Assembly (NCBI GenBank): GCA_945859605.1 | Contig: OX243811.1 | Span: forward strand, 64,161,804 to 64,225,803 | From: Lumbricus rubellus | Lineage: Eukaryota > Annelida > Clitellata > Crassiclitellata > Lumbricidae | Reading direction: 5' to 3' | DNA: 64,000 bases | In this document: in pieces, positions 46,081 to 60,400 of the stretch | How the letters are laid out: every line of letters starts with the position of its first letter | Position numbering within the stretch: the first letter of the stretch is position 1 | The notes under the pieces: generated by a model | Told to the model about the DNA's origin: nothing | Database searches by the model: none | What the model saw: the letters and a program-made list of their open reading frames with translations, nothing else | Made by a program: the position numbers and the translations under genes

Positions 46081-47890
46081 AGCGCTCTCTAAAGTTAAGT
46101 GCATAGTACCGGTTACCAGCTCGTCATTCACAAGAAGTGCTGATACGCAGACGATAACGTGCAGACAGACACCGCTCTGCGCATGCGCTAACGACTTGAA
46201 GTATTTTGGAGACGTTCGGTTCAGTTTAAAACTGTAAAAAGAGCTTCTATAAATTGAGGTGCAAAGTACCAGCTCAAAATTCACGAGCGCTGATAGGCCT
46301 AACATGCCAGCCTATTATAATATGCATGCCCTGTGGACGACCAGAGACTGTCTGCGGCGTGCAGATCCACGAGTTAGCGATTGCACGTTCACACCAGCTC
46401 AGCAATATGAAATTAAGTAAACACATAATAAGACAGACGTAGAGGAACACCAGACAAACAGATGGACAGACAGACAGTCAGACAGAGTACAGCCTACGTT
46501 TTCTGCTGCGTGCGCTAAAGGCTTGACTTTTTCAGGCAAATGCAGTTCGGCCCCGAGTTTTATTACACACTACACACTGTACACAGCTAGGCGCTGTACA
46601 CACACACACACATTATTGTCAAAGTTAATATCTTAGCGGCTATGCGATGATGTAAGAGCTCGGAGTTTCTACTGCAATCCGATCGGGTTATGAACCGAAA
46701 AAGATTTTAAAAGCTTAGGCCTATAAAAATTAATATTATAGTTCTTGACAGTAAATCGCTGCAGCGGAAAGCTAAGGAAGCTTTTATGGTCTAATAAAGG
46801 ATTCTAAAAGGTGAAAACGGCCTAACCCCATAATTATTATACTTACTTTGCTATATGAGTAATAGGATTAATGACAATGATAATAACAATAATAATTGTT
46901 ATTATTAGCCTACATAAGCCTACTTTTCATGATCTTGTTCCGTAGGCTACCGTCAGATTAATCATGCTGCTAAAATTCGTTTGGTTGATACAAATGTGCA
47001 TACATTTCGCAAAAAAATCAGCTCGTGAGTTTTAAAAAGGCGAACTTTGTACTAACCAAAGCCTCAATGTCTGAAGTGGCTTTAAATAGAATATGGCTCC
47101 AGACAGATGATGTTGTCTTCAGGCAGGCCGCGCTCAAGGCCACAGCTGGTCTCTGCATGGTTTCATTAGCTTAGTTGAAAGGTTCAAAATGCCAGCACAA
47201 AAGCGAGGACATCAGTGAACCCCAGACAAAAAATTAAACACGCAGGCTACAATTTGAAAATGTCTGACGAATGTGTCTTTTGATTTGTAGTCTTACTTGT
47301 TGAGCAACCTATGCTTGCCAATTAGAACATCAATTCCACACCCATCTGAAATCATTCAGCCAACAGTTCCCGTGCCACTTTGCAGGAAGCAAGTTTCAGG
47401 TATCAAAGTCAAACTTAATCTGGGTGAATAAATCTGCAGTGAAACGAAACTGCTCAAGTTACTTTGATTCAGCTAATCTAAAAACATCGATCTAGGCCTA
47501 TATTATTGCAGACAGATTAATATAAGTTCCATAGAACACATTACCTCCAGACGCTGGTATAAAACCGTGCAATAGCGTACAACAGATGCACAAAAAGAGT
47601 ACAGCGTTCAAGGTACAGCATTAGCCTCGAAAAATGAGATCATTAAACTGGTGACGATAGGCCTATAGGAGATAATAACAATGGCCGAGACTGTTAACTT
47701 GACTAAAGGCGTAATCATCAGTGAGAGCTGTCGAAGTCGGCTGATGAAAATAGCAGTTCTTAAATAACTGCGGAAGCCGCAATATTATAATTTATTTGAG
47801 CAGTTTTATTACTGACTGCCGGTGCGAAAGTCGTTTCTATAGTAGGCTATAACTAAAGTCCTAAGTTTTTAAGTAGGCCTACTGCTGTTT
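46081..47890 (+). repeat. P450 upstream module U, copy 5
   Basis: It is paralogous to about 54370-56190 (before copy 6) and 62160-63990 (right end). Landmarks: CCAGCTC followed by GCTGAT; CTGCAATCCGATCGGGTTATGA; TTGACAGTAAATCGCTGCA; the CAGACAGATG...TCAGGCAGGC block; and an ATAACAATGG block about 235 bp before the exon-1 ATG. It is non-coding, and holds the promoter and a 5'-UTR intron ending at TTCAAACAG just before the start. Confidence 0.65.
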
Positions 47891-47913
47891 TCAAACAGGA
47901 AATATCTCCAAAG

Positions 47914-50900
47914 ATGATTCTCTTCACGGATTTCCTTTGGTTGTCGGCAACATTTCTTGCCATATTTATCTTCGCAAGAGTATTCAGGAAACAGTCTGTG
48001 AGTCGAAGGTATCCACCGTCTCTGCCGTCTTTGCCTCTCGTCGGATCTTTGCCATTCATGTGGAAATTTGAAAACATACATGAGTTTTTCAGGAGCAAAG
48101 TAGATCAACTTGGACCAATTTACACCTTCAAAGAAGGTCGCAGGTAGGCTCTTTAGACTGAAATACATGCATTTTTACAATCGTATTTTAACAACTAGAC
48201 TGCACTCTGTGTGAACACATTATTTCAAAATCCTCATTCTAGTTTTCCACGCACACAGAGTACACTCGAGAAGTATTTGGCTGATATAATACTCCGATAT
48301 AATAACTGCATGCACACACATACAATACATGCATAAATATTCAATATGCAGTCATAAACACATCCATAAATACATATCTTCGCACATGAAGCATACATAC
48401 AGAATAAATATAAAATGTGGCGCGGTGGTGTAGACTATGTAGTGACTATGTTCATTGCCTTGCAGAAGGAGGGTTGCAGGTTCGAATCCGCCTCAAACCG
48501 TCTAGTTTGGGCCTTGGGAAGTCCTTCATTCGCAATTGCTCAGGCGCTTCAAACGCGAAACTACGATTCAGTGTCCGCGTTGTAGTAGTATCATAGGGGT
48601 GCTATAACAAGTGCACATACAAACCTAAAAGAGAGAAAGACATTGGCATAGGCAGACAAAGACACAGAGAGACAAACAGGGAGATAGAGTTTTTGTCGTT
48701 CAGTATTCGTTTTCACAGATGCAGCTGCTTGCAACTGTTTCAGTTTATGTCTTACGCTGAACAGCAAAGAGACGATACACGATGCCCTGGTGAATAATTC
48801 TGCATGCTACGCGGGCAGAGCCAGCTTCTACATGGAACGAATCACTAATAAAAACGCAAAAGGTTTGTCGATTGGCTGTGAGGCACACATTGACAAAATA
48901 TGCTACAAAGACCGTTATCTACGCTCCCTCTAGGGAGTCTAGGCCTACATGTTTTGGTCGCGCAAGATCTCCATGGTCAACGTCTGTTTGACGATTTTAG
49001 GGCTACTACCATTTCAAAAAAATTTATTCCTTCCCCGGTTTGTAGTGGAATCACCAAATGTCGAGGAGCGTAAACGCCTTCACGGTAGGCTATTCTGAGA
49101 AAATTGACCCGTTCGGGCTTCTTGGTTACCAAGTTCCTAGTTTAGACGAACACTATTCTAGTGTTTATCCGCTTGTCGTCTAAAACAATTTAAATACTTC
49201 ACAATATCGTTGATGACAATTGTTTGTGATGTGGTAATAAAATTCTCTTATTTTACTTTTTGCATTGTTATGTTTTTAATCGTCAAAAACATTGGGTGGA
49301 CTAACTACAGTAGCCTATAAACTTTTATCCATTTTGAATTATTTAATGTGGCTGTTGTGCGTAATAATTGTGAATTAGGCTACCTTTCGTCTACAAAACT
49401 TGATTTAAAAATGCTTTCTTGTGGAAGAAATATTGGAAAATAGCCTTAGGTGATTACTTTCTTTGTTTAGGCCCACTCATAAATTTGCCCAAAATGAAAA
49501 AAAGTATTGATTTGTCTTTGCTGTAGGAATCGGAGGCAAAGATTTTTCAGATGACTATAAACGTTATCACAAGCTGTCTTTATCTGTCTTGAAAGAATTC
49601 GGATTTGGAATGAAACGCTTGATGGAGACAAGAATTTTAGAGGAAGTTGAGGCAATGAATGCTTTCGTACGTACTACAGGTGGCAAAGAATTTGATCCAA
49701 CCGCAATGGCTCAGATTGGCACGTTCAATGTTATCAAGAACATTTTATTTGCAAAGCGAGGAGACTATGACAGTGGACCCGATGAAATTCTTCAATTAGT
49801 GACTATTTTCTTTGAAAACGCCACTTTCGCAATCGACATTGCTCCTACTTTGCTAGAACGAATTCCTTATTTTAGCCGTAAAATAAAACGCTGTATGGAA
49901 AGTACGACCAAACTGTGTGACAAACTAGAGGAAGAAATTGAATATATCAAAAAGAATGGCAAAGTCGAGTGTTTCATATCCAGTTATATTGCAAAGGAAG
50001 GTGCAGATTACGATCACGAGCAACTCATTTACACAACAAGAGATGTGATAGGTGCTGGATCTGAAACTACTGCTACAACTCTTCTATGGTTGTTGGTGTT
50101 CATTGCTAATAATCCTTCAATCCACGAACGTCTTCAGAAAGAGATTGATGAAGTGATTCCGAGACACAGACTTCCATCTCTTGATGATCAACCTAAACTT
50201 CCGTTTGTGGAAGCTACAATTCTTGAGATCTTGCGCATCAGAACTGCTGTTCCAATTGCGCTTCCTCACCTGACTTTAAGTGACTCAGAAGTTTGCGGTT
50301 ACTTCATACCAGCTGGTACTAAAGTAAGTCTAACTTTAATTCATTAATTTCAGCTGCAGATATGTTTGCAGGGTATGGGAAAGACACCGCTAATTTTTTA
50401 GCAAAAGCTCGAAAGCGCGAAGCAAGAAATTAAGAACATTGTTATATTTTGGAGAAATTGCTAAAAGTAAATTTGTCACTTTCATTTTGTGTATCATCAG
50501 TAACATACGTGTATTAGTTCAAATAGGCCTACATTGTTTAAAACCAAAATGTATGCCCTAAGGCAATAATATAGATGGAAGTTTTCCATGAGGGCAAATG
50601 CCCTCTCTTTTCCTATATGCGGGCGCTAATGACAGCGATTCAGACTTTTATGACCTTCGCACGTCCACTCTTACTACAAATTAAAACTGTTCTCCAATAT
50701 GCCAAGTAGCCTAATTCATCAAGAACCTAAGTCCTTGGGATCATGTCGTCTCACTTGAGCTAAACTACTGTTGCTTCCCAAACAAATTCGCATCAACTTC
50801 AAAATCAGCCTTTTAATGAACCATGTCTACACAAACTCTCATGTTTAGGCTGTTTCACATCTTTCTTGAAGATGTTCAGAGCCTTACGATAACCGATCCT

Positions 50901-52037
50901 CAAGTAGGTCTACTCTACCTGGAAATCCTCAACTTGACCGATTTTCTGAACCAATTTCAAAGCCCTTTTGAAATCTATTATCATTTTTCTGCTAAGCGCA
51001 TTTATGTACGATTTCTTATTTTTTAGAAGCCATATAAATGACAGCTTAACAATAATTATTTATAATCTGAGTAGACAAAATACCACGTCTCGTGTGCAAA
51101 TTGATATTGAATTTAGTTAGATGTGAATGATTCCGTTAAGAATGGACAGCGCTTGGCTTTAAAAGCGATGCATTTAATAATTAAAAAATATAACTGCGTT
51201 GATGATCATTCTAATCACTCCAGTGGTGATATTAATTTTGATTGAAAGCTTTACATCTGATTCACTTTAGGTGTTTCCAAATCTGTATGCTGCTCACATG
51301 GACCCAAAGGTCTGGAAAGATCCGGATGTCTTTAACCCGGATCGATTTCTCGATAAAGACAATAGCATCATCGGCAGAGATAGAGTCATTCCTTTCTCGT
51401 TAGGTTAGTCACAACACCACTGTTATTAACTCATTCCAGCCGGAATTGTTTTGATACCTATGCTGTTAATGGGGTCACGGGTGACCCCATCCGGCGGGAA
51501 AGAGTTAATGCCTATAATTTTTATTGTGGGTAGCAATATAGTAAAGTGGGCTATAAATATAAGCCCAAATCCGCTTTCCAAAATATGTAGTGAAGATATT
51601 TTTCAACCTTCTCATGAAATCATGTTCAACGCTTATTTAAAGTATAAAGCTAACCAATTGAGAAATTGTTTATCCCCATTTCAAATTTTCTAAGCTTTTA
51701 CCAGTAGGCATAGGCCTAATTCTCGTTTGGCTAAGCACACAACAGGCCTACGCCGCTGCGATAATATCAATATGAATATCATGGCACCCAGCGTTTTTCA
51801 GCTAATTATGTCTAATGATCAAGTCTTAATCAACATTTAATTTGTTACGCAGGTCGTAGATCGTGTCTCGGCGAAATATTAGCTCGTCAGGAGCTTTTCC
51901 TATTCCTTACTGGTTGGATGCAACGATTCAATGTTCAGCTTGGAGCGGACGGATTGAAGATTAACGAAAAGCCAGTGGTTTCAACAACCGTGTCGCCGCT
52001 GCCTTTCAAGATTCGCATGATTCCTCGAGAAGGCTGA
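47914..52037 (+). CDS. Cytochrome P450, clan 2 (CYP1/CYP17-like), copy 5, complete
   Basis: Five exons: 47914-48143, 48744-48862, 49527-50323, 51271-51403 and 51853-52037, giving 487 aa with intron phases 2, 1, 0, 1. The ATG follows TTTTCAAACAG plus GAAATATCTCCAAAG, the same leader as copies 4 and 6. The N-terminus is a hydrophobic anchor ([19 protein letters not shown]), then basic residues and [16 protein letters not shown]-helix AGSETT, K-helix EILR, NPDRF (a PERF variant) and heme loop FSLGRRSCLG are all present. The long exon 3 really begins at the TTTGCTGTAG acceptor, upstream of the first internal Met. No lesion is seen. Introns hold a tRNA-derived SINE (intron 1) and a small hairpin MITE (intron 4). 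Confidence 0.92.
48419..48630 (+). mobile_element. tRNA-derived SINE (plus strand)
   Basis: It begins GGCGCGGTGGTGTAGACTA, with box B GCAGGTTCGAATCC about 60 bp in, then a body ending GGTGCTATAACAAGTGCACA, matching the minus-strand copy at 17243-17474. It lies in intron 1 of P450 copy 5. Confidence 0.78.
51425..51509. repeat. Nested hairpin (small MITE-like palindrome)
   Basis: The outer arms pair ATTAACTCATTCC with GGGAAAGAGTTAAT and extend to CCGG on each side. An inner palindrome is ATGGGGTCACGGGTGACCCCAT-like (about 51466-51490). It lies in intron 4 of P450 copy 5. Confidence 0.75.
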
Positions 52038-52189
52038 AAAACATTTTCCTTCCAAACAAATCTTTGTGCTTTTTGGATAATTATGCAGTTAAGAAAATTC
52101 ACAAGTAGCCTATGTTCAGTTATTAATGTCCTGCCACATAGGCTATTAGACGTCATTGTAGGGATTTATATAGGTAGGATCTGCATGCA

Positions 52190-52687
52190 GATCTCAGCTA
52201 CATCTGGACTCCCTCTCCGCTCTTAATAGACCGTGAATAATGAAGATCCTCTATGAAGTTGGTCTCGGACTGCCGTAGCATCGAGCCTATGTCTTTGTTG
52301 GACCTTTGAATTAGAACCAACCTCCGGTTCAAACCAGCAGGCCTACCAAGATCCTATCTGTTGCGGCACCGGTGCTGCTCTCTTAAGGACTTTTTACCCA
52401 AATATTTTTGCTACCGGCTGCGCCTCTGCTTAGAGGTGTTGTATAGAGTTCTCTTTACATACTGGTATAACTCAATCCTATAATCAATGGGTTTAAACAA
52501 TCTCTTCCTATATATTACTGGGGGTATTCCCAATCTATGCCCAAGGTTTATAATTATAGCTTGCGTTAACTAATCAATTCTCACTTTGATTATTTCCCGA
52601 TTAATTTGTGTTATTTGCATTGCTTTATGTAACATTTTGGTGTGCTTGACACTTACGGACCAATAAAAAAATTGATTGATTGATTGG

Positions 52688-52724
<37 letters not shown>
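52190..52724 (+). mobile_element. Possible non-LTR/SINE 3' fragment with (ATTG)n tail
   Basis: The segment ends in CCAATAAAAAAATTGATTG followed by about 12 GATT units. Tails of this kind are common at the 3' ends of CR1/L2-like elements and their SINEs. No coding part is recognised upstream. Confidence 0.4.
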
Positions 52725-53049
52725 ATAAGTCTTAGAATGGAGTGCAATAGAGTAGCTTCGAATAAAAACTGCATCCTGAACGAAGCATAAAGAGGACAGG
52801 AAACTTTTCACGTAGAAAATATTTGGACGCTTTTTTCGCCATTGGCGTCACAGCTTTTTTGCAGAATGGCAAAACACAATGGGCAATTGGGCATGGTTAG
52901 CCTATATTTTTAGCGAAGGTTTAAAATTCAAAGCAGGAAATAAACAATATGGTTATTTTTCTTCTAAACGCAAATTGTTTCAGTGTCACGTTTTTACCAT
53001 TATTTAGTTCTTTTGGTGCTTTAGTTCAAAGAAATTTATTTAAAACCAA

Positions 53050-53230
53050 ATCAATTTAATCCTGCATTCTTTCCATCAATCTAGCTTCTATTTGTTCGTG
53101 AATTCTTTTCACCAACCCAGTTTCTATATAAACACTGCTTTCATCAATCCGGCTTTTATTTTTTTAAGAATGATTTCTTTTCATCAATCTAACTTCAATT
53201 TTATCGACTATTATTTTCATCAAGCCTGCA
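53050..53230 (+). repeat. Degenerate array related to the exon-4 transposon interior
   Basis: It has repeated TTTTCATCAATCYAGCTTCTATTT-like units (in separate pieces CATCAATC and AGCTTCTATTT), like the interior of the element at 18452-19467. The terminal GCGAGTTTCC repeats are not seen here. Confidence 0.5.
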
Positions 53231-53280
53231 GCCATTTTTTACGATCATTCCTCGATAAAACGTAGGCTACGTTCCTAGAC

Positions 53281-53400
53281 TTTGATGAATAGTCATTTGG
53301 TGAATTGAACTTCATGAACAGTCCGTTGATGAGTAGTCCTGTGATGAGCAGTCCCTTGATGAACCGTCCCTTGATGAACCGTCCTTTGATGAGTAGGCTA
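53281..53400 (+). repeat. Degenerate 15-16-bp tandem repeat (GATGAACCGTCCCTT type)
   Basis: About seven units vary between TTGATGAACCGTCCC and GTGATGAGCAGTCCC. The rest of 53400-54360 has no recognised feature. Confidence 0.65.
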
Positions 53401-54369
53401 GTAGTAGAACTGTCTGAAAAACGGTTGCATAAAATTATATAAATTTTCAAAAGTCGTGTGTATTGTAACGGAAGAACTGTCAATGATGTTGTCAAAAGTT
53501 ATTGACAGAACTACTTGGCGATAATCAATAATTCAATCACATAAATTTATAGGCCTATAGCCACCTTCGAGATCTCTCTCAGAGGCACTCATTGGCAAAT
53601 AAAAATTTAATATGCCATGCAAACCAAAGTGCAGTATAAATAGTTGATCATTTTAAGAACATAAAACATCACATCGTGATTTCGTAAGTAAGAGCCTACT
53701 TGTTAGGCTATCTCTAGTCATTTTTACCGTAAAAATAAAGTCTTTGATAAAGTCAGATATTTGGGAGACAGTCTCTTTGCCTGCCTTCCTTTTAAAGTCT
53801 GTATCGGTGTCGTTTTGTTTATTTGAGCTGTTCAAAATACAGGGCAAAATCCAGGACAGAGTGTCGTAGACATATCGTCTATTAACAGATAGCTCGTGGT
53901 TATTGTCAGTTACATCGTAAAGTGTGTTCAAGGCCAAAACATGTTGCCACCATTGCTGTAAGGCTAACTGAGGAGTTCAGGAATTTAAAGTCCTAGACAA
54001 AGATCAAGGAATAGGCTATCAAGGTTAAAATATGGTCAAAACAACATCAAGGCTGAAACAGCTAGCGTTTGACCAACTAGAATTTTAGCTAACTTTCACG
54101 CTTTTACCAATGAGTTAGTATTCTGTAAACCAGTTGTGCCGATTCTTTTAAAACCATGATCTGGGTTAAATCACCTTGCCTCGATCTCACTGTTGTCACT
54201 TGATGATTGAAAGAGTTTAGTATTTCTGGACAGCAACGACCATGACATGTTCTGCTAGATCAAATTCTATTATGAAACGAGGACAATTATTAGCCTACGA
54301 GGAAACACAATAGACCCTAATTAATAAATTTATAATGCCCTACTTAATTTTAAGGTTAAACGCAACAAA

Positions 54370-56190
54370 GTAGGCCTACCAGATCGTTATTCACTAGCGC
54401 TGATATAATATATCATATAGGCCTATATTATGACTCTGTGCACCAGTGATTATCTGACGTGTGCAAATTCCTGCCTATGGGCTTACGTTTGCATTATCAC
54501 ACCAGTTCAGCCAATTGAAATTAGGTAAACACATACAAGAACAGACGTAGGCTTAGGCCTACAAGAAAGTATAAACACACGGACAATATTAATGACAGCG
54601 CTGTACGCATGCGCTAGCGACTTTACCTCTCTTGTCGTAAGTACGGTTCAGACCCGGAGGGTAGCCTATACGGAAAATTATTGTCAAGTACCGGTATCTT
54701 CGGTGTTATGCGACCACGTAAAACCTTGGTATTTCTATTGCGATCCGATCGAGTTATAAACCAAAGAAAACAAACATTCTTGACAGTAAATCGCTGCACC
54801 GGACAGTTACGAGAGCTTTGGTGGTCTAAAGTCTTAAAGATGGACTCTAAAATGTGACAACGGCTGAACCTCATAAATATGAAACTAGGCCTATTCCTTG
54901 CGATCTTGATTTGACTAAACGCCAGAATAAACATAGGCCCTAGACCTACTACAATATTGAAAATAATTTATACAAAATAATGTCTTTGGAGTTCGCGAAA
55001 AAATCATCTGTGGGCTAGGCCTAAGTCCAACAATTTGGATTAACCATAACCACCGCACTGTCTAAAACGGTTAGGCTATAATATTATTTATGTGGAACAA
55101 ATAATCGTCTAGACCAGACAGAACTGATGTTGTCTCCAGGCAGCTGAGCTGAAGGCCACAGTTAGTCTCGTTGCATGATGGATTCATTAGTTGATGTTGT
55201 CATGTTGAAAGCTCTAATATCAGGACAAAAGCCAGGACAGCGATGGCTACCCTGAGGTTTCAACCTTTAACCCCAATTCTAAAATTAGACTCGTTCTTTG
55301 AAAATGTCTCACATTTTGTCTTCTGACTTGTGGTCTTTGCAAAACTGTTTTCTATAAAAACCTGAATTCCACACTCATCTGATATCAGCCAGCAAATAGT
55401 ACAGGTACGTGCGTGTGCAACTTTAGACGAAATAAGTTTCAGGTAGGTGCATAAAAACATGACGTTAGTCTCAAAACTAGGGTAGGTCAATTGCAGCTCT
55501 TTTAAAGGCAATCCGGTGGAAATGCTGTTTTTAATTTTTATTTAGACCATATATTCAAAAATTTATTGTATATTTGTTTAATTCCCAAAAACAACAGGCA
55601 TAACATTAGCACAATCATGGACAGCAGGCATGGCTACTTAGTAGGGCCTACTTAGTAGGCTACTTGTGATAGAGATTGCTAGTTCGTGTTTTAAAATAAA
55701 TCTGAAGGAAAAGAAACTGTTGAAGGTTTTTTATTCAGCTAATATTAAACCCTATAATCGGTAGGTCTATGTAAATGTTACTAAATGGTACTTTAGCAGA
55801 AAGGTTAAAGTAAAATTCTACTGAGCACTTCAAGACCAGACGCCTGTAGGCTATAAACCGATAATGTTCAGGTGGGCCTGCATAAATGCACCGACTTTGA
55901 ATGCGTATAGAACAGTAATTTTTTAATTTAATTTTCAATTAATGTGTTAAATCAGATCGTTTATCACAGGATAATTATACGTTGCACAGTATTAGCCTTC
56001 AAGATATAGGATCGCGAATTTAGTATCGATGGTTAGCCTGTGTAGAGACAATAACAATGACGGAAAATGGTAGTTTTACTAATACCCGTTTTTTAAATTC
56101 AACTTGCGATTTAATTTGTTCGTTTTATTATCAACCATTACTGTGAGTGAGTCATTTATATAGTGAAATGTCTGCATAAGCTCTACTGTT
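54370..56190 (+). repeat. P450 upstream module U, copy 6
   Basis: It is paralogous to 46081-47890 and 62160-63990, including AAAGTAGGCCTACCAG, ATTGCGATCCGATCGAGTTAT, CTTGACAGTAAATCGCTGCA, and the AGGCAGCTGAGCTGAAGGCC / CACAGTTAGTCTC block. It is non-coding. Confidence 0.65.
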
Positions 56191-57413
56191 TTCAAACAGG
56201 AATATCTCCAAAGATGTTTCTGTTCACAGATTTCCTTTGGTTCTCGGTCACATTTCTCGCCGTTTTAATTTTCTCAAGAGTGCTGAGAAAAAATCCACAA
56301 CCAGAAGGTATCCACCGTCTCTGCCGTCTTTGCCTCTCGTCGGATCTCTGCCATTCATGCTGAAATTTGACAACATACCCGAGTTTTTCATGAGCAAAGT
56401 TGATCAACTTGGACCGATTTACACTTTCAGAGTAGGTCGCAGGTAGGCCTTTTAAACTGAAATATGCATGTAGGCCTAGAGCCTACTACAATTCTACAAT
56501 CAGGCTTAACAAATTTCACTGGCTTCCTTTATTAAATTCAAAGTTACCAAGCTGGTCTTCCAGGCACAATTAGTAGCTCTCTTAAGATATAGTTTCTTGT
56601 ACTGAAAAACACCAATCCACTTGCGGCTAATGCTGTCTCCAATAAATCGCTCTCTGGTTCTAGCTGATAATTTTCCTCATTTGCTTGTCTCAAACCCATT
56701 CTTCTCTCGAACGGTTTCTCACTGGAATTTCCTCTGAACGGTTCACTCTAATCGGTGTTTTCTATCTGCTTGAATACAATACAGAATGAAGGACAAAAAT
56801 TGACTTTGCTGCTCCGGTGTGTCTCTTAACTTAACTTCAGTTATTTTTCTTTGCAATTAGTCCTATAGTTACGTTGATGGCAAATCTTGTGCCTTTTTTT
56901 CGACTGGTCTTCATAGCCGCTGCATGCTACTGTTGTTTCAGTTTATGTCTTACACTGAACAGCAAAGAGACGATAGAAGAAGCGTTGGTGAATAATTCCA
57001 TATGCTTCGCAGGCAGAGCCAGCTTCTACATGGAAAAAGTTACTAACAAAAACGGAAAAGGTTTGTGGATTGGTTTCAAAAGAGTCCTAATGACAACTTG
57101 AACAAACTAGTAGGCCTAAATGGTCAGATTATGGGCATATTCTTTTGTGTAATATTCATTCATTCATTGGGAAATTTATATAGTGCCCCTTCAAGAAAAA
57201 AACTACTTAGAGGTGCTCCGACATCAGCGCGCCAAAAAATGTTTGGTAGGTAGACACTAGACAGTACTCTTTCCTTCTCTGCGCATAATTATCTCTAATC
57301 TTTCTCTGTCCAGCTTCTATCATCTGCGACGTTTACGTGTCATTCGACGATCTGTCCACCTTGTCGATTGTTTCTTCTTTGGTTCATGACTTTATCTGTT
57401 CTCGTACTGACTG

Positions 57414-60400
57414 CATGGGCGCCCGCACATAGGGGCAAAAGGGGGCACTTGCCCCCCCCCTGGAAAATGGAAATTTATTTTTCTAACTAATACTTTTGGT
57501 GTTTAACAAATTTCTTCGCATTAAAGCACTAATGATACGAATGATACACACAGTGAAAGTCAGAAATCTATGTTTAGAAATCGCTGTAGATATAAACATT
57601 AGGCCGGCCCTTAAAAATGAAAGTCAAAAATAATCAACTGGCACCCCTCCAATCTATTTCAATTATGAAGAAAATAATTTGTGCAAAAAATCTTTGCAAT
57701 AGGGCAATATTTAGGTGTGCCCCCCGAGCTCTCAAGTTTCAATAATGTATGAGTAAACTTCCAAATTATCATTGGAATCGCAAACTGACATTTTCAGTGC
57801 TTTAATACATTCTGTCGACCTACTACTGTTTGCAATGCATCAACATTTAATATTTAGTACTTACTTACTTATTAAAATTACGTGAGCTCTAAAATTTTAC
57901 TGTACAATTTCAAATATATGTTTGATTAACGTTTGTTGTCTGGTTGAAAAAGGTGGCAATATTTTTTGAAGAGTTGTTTAATACAAGGGAAGACGTTTGA
58001 TTTTAGTCTACTATTGGAAACATAGGCCTACATTGTCAGACATAGTAAATATGAAATATTACAAATAATTATTTAAAGTTAATTATGCAAACGCAAGGGA
58101 AAACAAGTGTCTATCTACTTGGCTCTTATGAGCCTGAAATTCGTGGAGCAAAGTTGCCATCGTATAGTCAAACTTTTGGATACTTCATGCATCTACTCAA
58201 AGTTGGCAAGCAGACAGTCCGTTATTCCAGTCAACAGGCTATAGAAAAAGTCACTATATGTTGGAACCGAGCTGGTATACCTGTAAGAGGTAAAAAGCAT
58301 TGTATATATTGACAAGTGTTCGTGGAATGGAAAGGACTTCTAAAGCATAGACACCGAACAGCTACAGCTCACAAGATTAAGGAGGATAAATTTATTGAGA
58401 GACTATATAGATGACCTGTTTGATATTGCCCATGCAGACGCTCTCACAATGATCTCCATTCTTAGAGACAGAGACTTTCTACTCTCTCAAATGCAGAAGG
58501 GACGTCCAGGTTCAGTTGGTGCAGCTGACATACATGGTGGATATGCGTCGAAGACAGCGTACACAGAGACGGAAGGAAGTGGAACAGATGCGCAAAAAAG
58601 AATGCTTGCTTTGTGCTTTGACACCACAGCCAGCAACACAGGTCATCGCTCAGGTGCATGTTTCCTAATAGAGCAAGAATTGAATAAAGATCTCCTTTTC
58701 CTGGCATGTCGACACCATGTTATGGAACTAATTGATGGGGCTGTATTCGAAAAACTTCCATTGGAACTTCTACTGGACATGATGTTCTTCTTTTCAAGAG
58801 GTTTCGAGACCATTGGAAATTCATTGAAAGCGACAAATTCCAGGTAGCCTCGTCAGATCATTTGGTGGAATCATTGGTGACCCCCACACCGTTCTGATAT
58901 CTTGGAGTTTGCTCATAGACATTTAGCAACTGCACAGCTACGAGACGAGCACAGGGAATTTCTCGAGCTCTCGGTTGTCTTTCTTGGAGGTGTTCCTACT
59001 CGTGGAATTCGGTTTCGACCACTTGGCGCTATGCACCGGGCACGATGGATGGCAAAAATCTTCTATACCATAAAGATGTGGCTTTTTCGTGCTCAGTTCA
59101 AGAAGACTGCTGCAGAAGAACGCAGCATTCCTGATATTGCCATCTTTTCAGTTGTTGTCTACCTGAAAGCCTGGATAACTGCGCCAATTGCTGTGGAGGC
59201 TCCTCTGAATGAGTTCACTCTCATGGCAAACCTTCTCACATATCCACATACTACAATTTCTTTTGCTACAAGCAAGAAGCTAAGGCTTCATCTCTTGTAT
59301 TTGTCTGAAGAGCTTATTGGGCTTACTCTTTTTGATTCAAGGGTATCCAATGACTCCAATAAGCTAATGATCGCTGCCATGGAAGTAGTCCCAGATCATC
59401 CGCCTAAGCGACCCAGAGTGAAGTCAGATGCATTTCTTGGCACCAGCGGTCTGGAACAATTCTGTACAACCAACTCCAAGAAACTGTTCCTGGTGCTTGG
59501 TCTGCATGGACTATCTGAGATGATGCTTTCCAAAGATCCTGCTCTATGGGAAGAGCATGAAGCATGTCGAGAAGCACAAGCAGTTCTCAAAGGGTTGGCT
59601 GTTGTCAATGATAGAGCTGAACGAGGTGTGGCACTCATCCAGGACTTAAATAAAAAGCTAACAAAAGATGAGGATCAGCTTCAATTTCTCCTGCAGGTTG
59701 TCAGTGAACATCGACGACAGTTCCCTGACTGTACAAAAAGAAATCATTTACTTCTGTGACCAGCTGAACAGTGAACAATACCTGAATTATAATTGAACAG
59801 TAAACACTTGTTTCATTGGCATTGTTGCATCACTAGAGTGTATTTTAGTCATCTCTGTAAAATTCTTAGTGACAGTGTGTTGAATATAGTTTGGTTGAAA
59901 TTGTATGATTCAATTGATCAAATTTGTATCATAGAATAAACTTCGGCGCTCCAGGGGCACACCTAAATGTTTTGCAATTCCAAAATCCTTTTCAACATAA
60001 TGTTATTTCTATAATTGGCATGGATTGAAAGGGTGCCAGACAAAATTTTACGATTTTTATTTTTTGGCTGTATGCTAAGGGCCGGCCTAATAAACATGAT
60101 CTTAATTTTCTGCCTTGCATTATAATCAACATCTTGTTAAAAGCTGGAACAGTGACCATTGGCTGTTAACCCTCCGGCAGGCGCCCTTGCACATAGTATT
60201 TTTCTATCGATTATGGCTTGCTTGATTGGAATCTCGCTGTCATGCAGTTAACACAACTGCATAAAATTAAGTATCAATAGAAGTAGCTAGAGGAACACTT
60301 GCACCTTGAAAACTTACACCTATTTTTTGTTCACTTATTCATTCATTCAATGGACTTAAAATATTACAGTGCCGCTTCCGGAACCCACATTTAACATCTA

